From: Tomocerus qinae
Taxonomy: Eukaryota > Arthropoda > Collembola > Entomobryomorpha > Tomoceridae
Reading direction: 5' to 3'
DNA length: 64,000 nt
Assembly: GCA_020055645.1 (NCBI GenBank)
Contig: CM034546.1
Location: 136,359,875 to 136,423,874 of the forward strand
Positions 60,375 through 64,000 of the stretch are shown here, one piece after another. The stretch's first letter is position 1, and each line of letters opens with the position of its first letter. The notes beneath the pieces were generated by a model. The model was given only the letters and a program-made list of their open reading frames with translations, searched no databases and had not been told where the DNA came from. The position numbers and the translations under genes were made by a program.

Positions 60375-63300
60375 TCCACTGTGACAAATGCGTATGAAAT
60401 TAATCAAAATGATAACAAAGCTAATTAAACTGTTTTCTGGACAGTTCTACAATATCATGTACTACATGGATACCTAATATTATAACAAACATGATAGTGA
60501 CAATAGAGATATGGTTGGGGAATTTTTAATTGATGGCTGCATGTTAATTTGAGATGATATTATATTTCATGCAATTGAACTACACTTGAACTACAGGCCA
60601 TGCTTAAAAATAACATCAGGTTTCTGCCATGTCAAGATAATAAAAGTGGGAGAGGTTGTTTTTCTTCCAATAACACTCTCGACTCAATTTGATGGAAGTC
60701 AAGAGCAAATTACAAATAATTGAAATCTGTTGAGTGTTCATTTAGGTACTTCTATATATTATCCTCGACATAATTATGTCATATGCAAATGCTTCGGCTT
60801 AGGTTTGATCTGCTCCTCAATTTTTAAATGTTTGACGATGGGTATTCACAAATGTATTTAATTAGTAATCGATAAACAACGTGTTTTCCTATTTGTATGG
60901 CGTGTCTGCTGGATCCGCATTTTTAACAGGGCCCAATGCTAGAGATATTATGACCAATAACATCATTTGTCAAACAACGACGAGACATTTAGAGTGGTTG
61001 ATTGACTGTCTTTTAATCACCTGGACATAGGTATTAGACATTAAAAGCGGTGAGCATATACCAAATGTAACACGCAGGACGCAGGACACTTACTCTGGAT
61101 TAATGTAACAGTGCTGATCATTATTGAATTGCTGAGAGGGTCTCTCATATGAAGAGTTCTGTTTATAATTACCAATTCATTAGTTAATTAATCAAATTGA
61201 GTCACTCTCGAATATCATACTGGATTATATTATGATTTTACGTATATATTTAGACATGATATCTTCATTGTATCGAAGTTCATATTTTTCATTTTATAGA
61301 TAAAATCTTGGTCACAGGGATCAACTTTTTAATATATAAAAGCCATTTTAATCTAAAATATTGCTAAATTGTCCATGAAAATGGTATATTTTAATTGTGA
61401 TTTAAGCTGATAAAATACTACTGAAGGTTGTAAATTTTAAATTATGTACATGTTGACAAAATTCATAATTGTATTGGAGAAAATGAAAAGAGGTGAATAA
61501 TTTGTATCTTTACTACAACATAAACGTAAAGTGGGGCATTTTCGACAAAAATATACGTGAACACCTCCTAAAATCACGGTCATAATTTCTATTTAAAACT
61601 AAAACAATAATTACTCTCAAATACTTACGAACTGACATATATGGTTATAAATATTACTATAATATTATTATTATTTCTGTTCTTAATATAGCTTAGAGTG
61701 ACTATGTAAGGGAGATAACTCGTTCAATTATTTTATAATTATAATGGTTAAAGAATTAGTCACTTAAATAAACCAATTTTCATTCATTCATTCATTCATA
61801 CACATGGAATTCTGGAACGTAGAATGTATGTCCGTACTGTACCGTTTTGTAATTGAACGTTGTATGTATGTTCGTACCGTTTTGTAATGACTAGACTACC
61901 AGAACTGATTTTGCTTTACATTTCAACAAGCTTAAGTCAAAAATTAAAAATTGGTCTACTAAATAGTCTATTGATGAAATTTCTAAGCGCAATCGCAATC
62001 TATGCTAGAAATTTACTTATTTCAAAATTTCCCTAGCACACTGTGCAAGGTCTGCAGCTAGTATTAATATATTATATCCTTTTTGAGGTCAACTAATTTT
62101 TTTTAGATTGCGTGAAAGTACACTTGACATGACGGTTAGTGCATGTATACTGATTTCCGTATCCATCGATATTGAGATGGTTCCTTTATCTAAAAGCGTA
62201 TGTTGAAAATGTCATTTTCCTTATTCTGTTTTCTGCTCTAGATTTCATTCTCATACCTCCATGCAGTGCCACTACTTAAAGGAAGCAATATTCAATATAA
62301 CATTCTCTAACCTCTTCTCGATCGCGGTTAGCCATTTTCTTTGAATGTTAATGGATGCGAAAGAGTGTAGCCATACTAAATCTGCATTCGTTTCTAATGG
62401 CGAATTGGTAAAAGTGGGCACTATGCACTCACTGTGCACCTATACGTCCTTCTGTATCTATAATTCCTCAAAGTGTTATCAAGACTTTATAAGAGACATA
62501 ATGGGTTTATTGGCATTATTGAGTAGGATGTCATTTATTAGATGTAGAAGTATAATGACAATGACTAGAAGATGTAGATAGCTTGTAAACCGTTGTTGCA
62601 ATAAATTAGATCACCCTACCCATTCCAATAGGGAAAACCAGCAATAAAAAGCTTTGGTTTGTACTGCCACGGAAAATTCCTGCAAGAAATGGTGAATTTA
62701 CATGTCTTACATTTCTCTTCCGTCATTAACAACCATGATAATACGCATCATTAAAAAAACTCTAAATAATCGACAATCTGCTGAGTCGGCTGTTAGCATT
62801 CTTTGGTGCTACGTGACGTTTGTTTTTTAATAATGACACCAGCACCCTGCACAACTAATAACTAGTGGGCGATAATATTACGTGACATTGAATTATTTTG
62901 TGTAATTTACATTAAAATTACAAATTACATTAGAATGGTTTCATTCATACTCGATTGATGCACTAATTAGATTTACAACAAAGAATATCTGCTCATCACG
63001 TATACTTTTTAATGAGTTTTGCACTGCATCGTTACGTGTGATATTATGCTAGGCAGCACATACCAATACTACCAACAGCGATGCGATGCTTGCGGAAAAA
63101 CTTTATCCAAAACTTATTAAAAAACCATGTGATTGACAGGTCCTTTGTTATAAATCTAATTACTGGCTAAATCTGAATGAATGAAGCCATTCTTACATAA
63201 TTTAGGTAATATCTCATTTTCAGCCCATGTAATATTTTTAATACATGGTTTTAGTCATTAAATTAAAACCCTTCTCACCGGGCTTAATTTTCCAACTAAT

Positions 63301-64000
63301 TTTAAATCCCATCAATTAGTCTATTTATTTATTTACACGGTCAAATTTCTCTTTAGTGGAGGTAGTTACAATTGCTCTAAGCTGGTGGAGCAGTGAGCTT
63401 CGAAGGAAACGTGATCGAAGAACAATAGGCTACACAATTGGCGAACAATAGACTATTTAAGGCTATCACTCTCTGGGGTCATTTCAAATGATAGTCAGCT
63501 TTGGTTTTCTTTATATACAGATACCAAGGATCAAAACTTGAAAATCAAAGGGTGTTTTGAAATAATGATCTCGAAAAATGGAGTGTGACTGCCGAGGCAG
63601 CCTTAATCTCAACTCAGTTGTTGAAATGCTCTTCAATTAAGCTACATTTTTATCCTTATTTTTGCCATTACTTGACACAACCTACCACACACTAGTTACA
63701 GTTATTTAGCAGTTTTAAGCGGAAAATAAAAACCACAAAATTAAGTTTTAACACTTTTATTCCGTTTTCCCTAATATTAAACAGGCAGCTTAAAAATACG
63801 GAAGTACACTTGTAAACGAATTGGATTGTCATCCCATGGAAAGTGTTTATATAGTTTTGTTGTGAGGAAATCATCATTTTAGGTTTAAGTAAATATTTGC
63901 TGGAGTAATTGAATTGGATTTCAGTACTTTTATTGTTCCATTTACCAGGCGAAAGTTTGATTGACCGTTAGTATATTGATTGATGGGATTACCGTTTAAG
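60375..64000. other. Intergenic, no gene seen
   Basis: AT-rich. An (attc)n microsatellite at about 61783-61798 follows a sequence that looks like the 3' end of a dispersed element. No exon, RNA gene or inverted repeat is supported to the window end. Confidence 0.45.

Noticed and set aside
62345-62581. 78-codon plus-strand open frame
   Set aside because: No signal, domain or splice support in a gene-free stretch.
1-64000. tRNA or rRNA genes
   Set aside because: I looked for B-box-like GGTTCRANNCC and cloverleaf arms and found no convincing candidate by eye; a tRNAscan-SE run would settle it.

Overview
The window is nuclear DNA from an arthropod. It is AT-rich, its genes have short GT-AG introns, and it holds a ZAD-type C2H2 zinc-finger gene, a divergent ionotropic-receptor gene, a CYP4-like P450 and several secreted lipases. 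The mix of class-3 (fungal-type) lipase, fungal-like alpha/beta hydrolase and a toxin-domain-like secreted protein is what I would expect of a springtail (Collembola), but that placement is inference only. Exon models were built by hand from splice sites and checked for phase agreement.

Layout. 0.1-1.2 kb: 5' part of a CYP4-like P450 (minus). 3.7-4.7 kb: secreted cysteine-containing orphan (plus). 7.9-9.2 kb: four-TM protein (minus). 9.7-14.9 kb: repeat-rich block with decayed coding tandem repeats, two inverted-repeat elements and a 2.2-kb head-to-head inverted satellite. 16.8-17.3 kb: small secreted protein resembling a bacterial toxin domain (plus). 17.6-18.9 kb: selenoprotein gene (minus), tail-to-tail with the previous one. 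20.7-21.9 kb: RRP6/EXOSC10-like protein with a lost active site (minus). 25.1-26.1 kb: class-3 lipase (minus). 29.9-31.7 kb: membrane alpha/beta hydrolase (plus). 33.2-35.3 kb: ionotropic receptor (minus). 37.5-38.6 kb: FkbM/Star-like methyltransferase (minus). 39.6-42.0 kb: alpha-arrestin with a C-terminal PPxY (plus). 43.3-48.2 kb: ZAD zinc-finger factor (minus). 48.5-53.5 kb: 5-kb foldback element with 880-bp arms and a 9-bp target duplication. 54.26-54.75 kb: 10-bp satellite. 57.4-57.9 kb: defensin-like peptide (plus). 58.7-60.3 kb: pancreatic-type lipase (minus). 60.4-64.0 kb: no supported gene.

The main discovery is the gene at 17769-18871. It encodes a peroxiredoxin/thioredoxin-fold (AhpC-TSA_2 type) protein in which both cysteines of the CxxC redox motif are in-frame UGA codons (U-P-I-U). 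Reading continues through two more phase-matched exons. A complete form-2 SECIS hairpin lies 59 nt past the true stop codon (UGAU/UGAU quartet, AAA bulge, GAAA-capped mini-stem). This matches the selenoprotein L (SelL) diselenide family, which is known mainly from aquatic animals.

The second theme is inverted-repeat DNA. At least nine foldback or MITE-like elements are present, ranging from a perfect 165-bp-arm palindrome to satellite-armed giants resembling Foldback elements. No transposase was seen. The genes do not form a pathway; several are secreted digestive or defence proteins.
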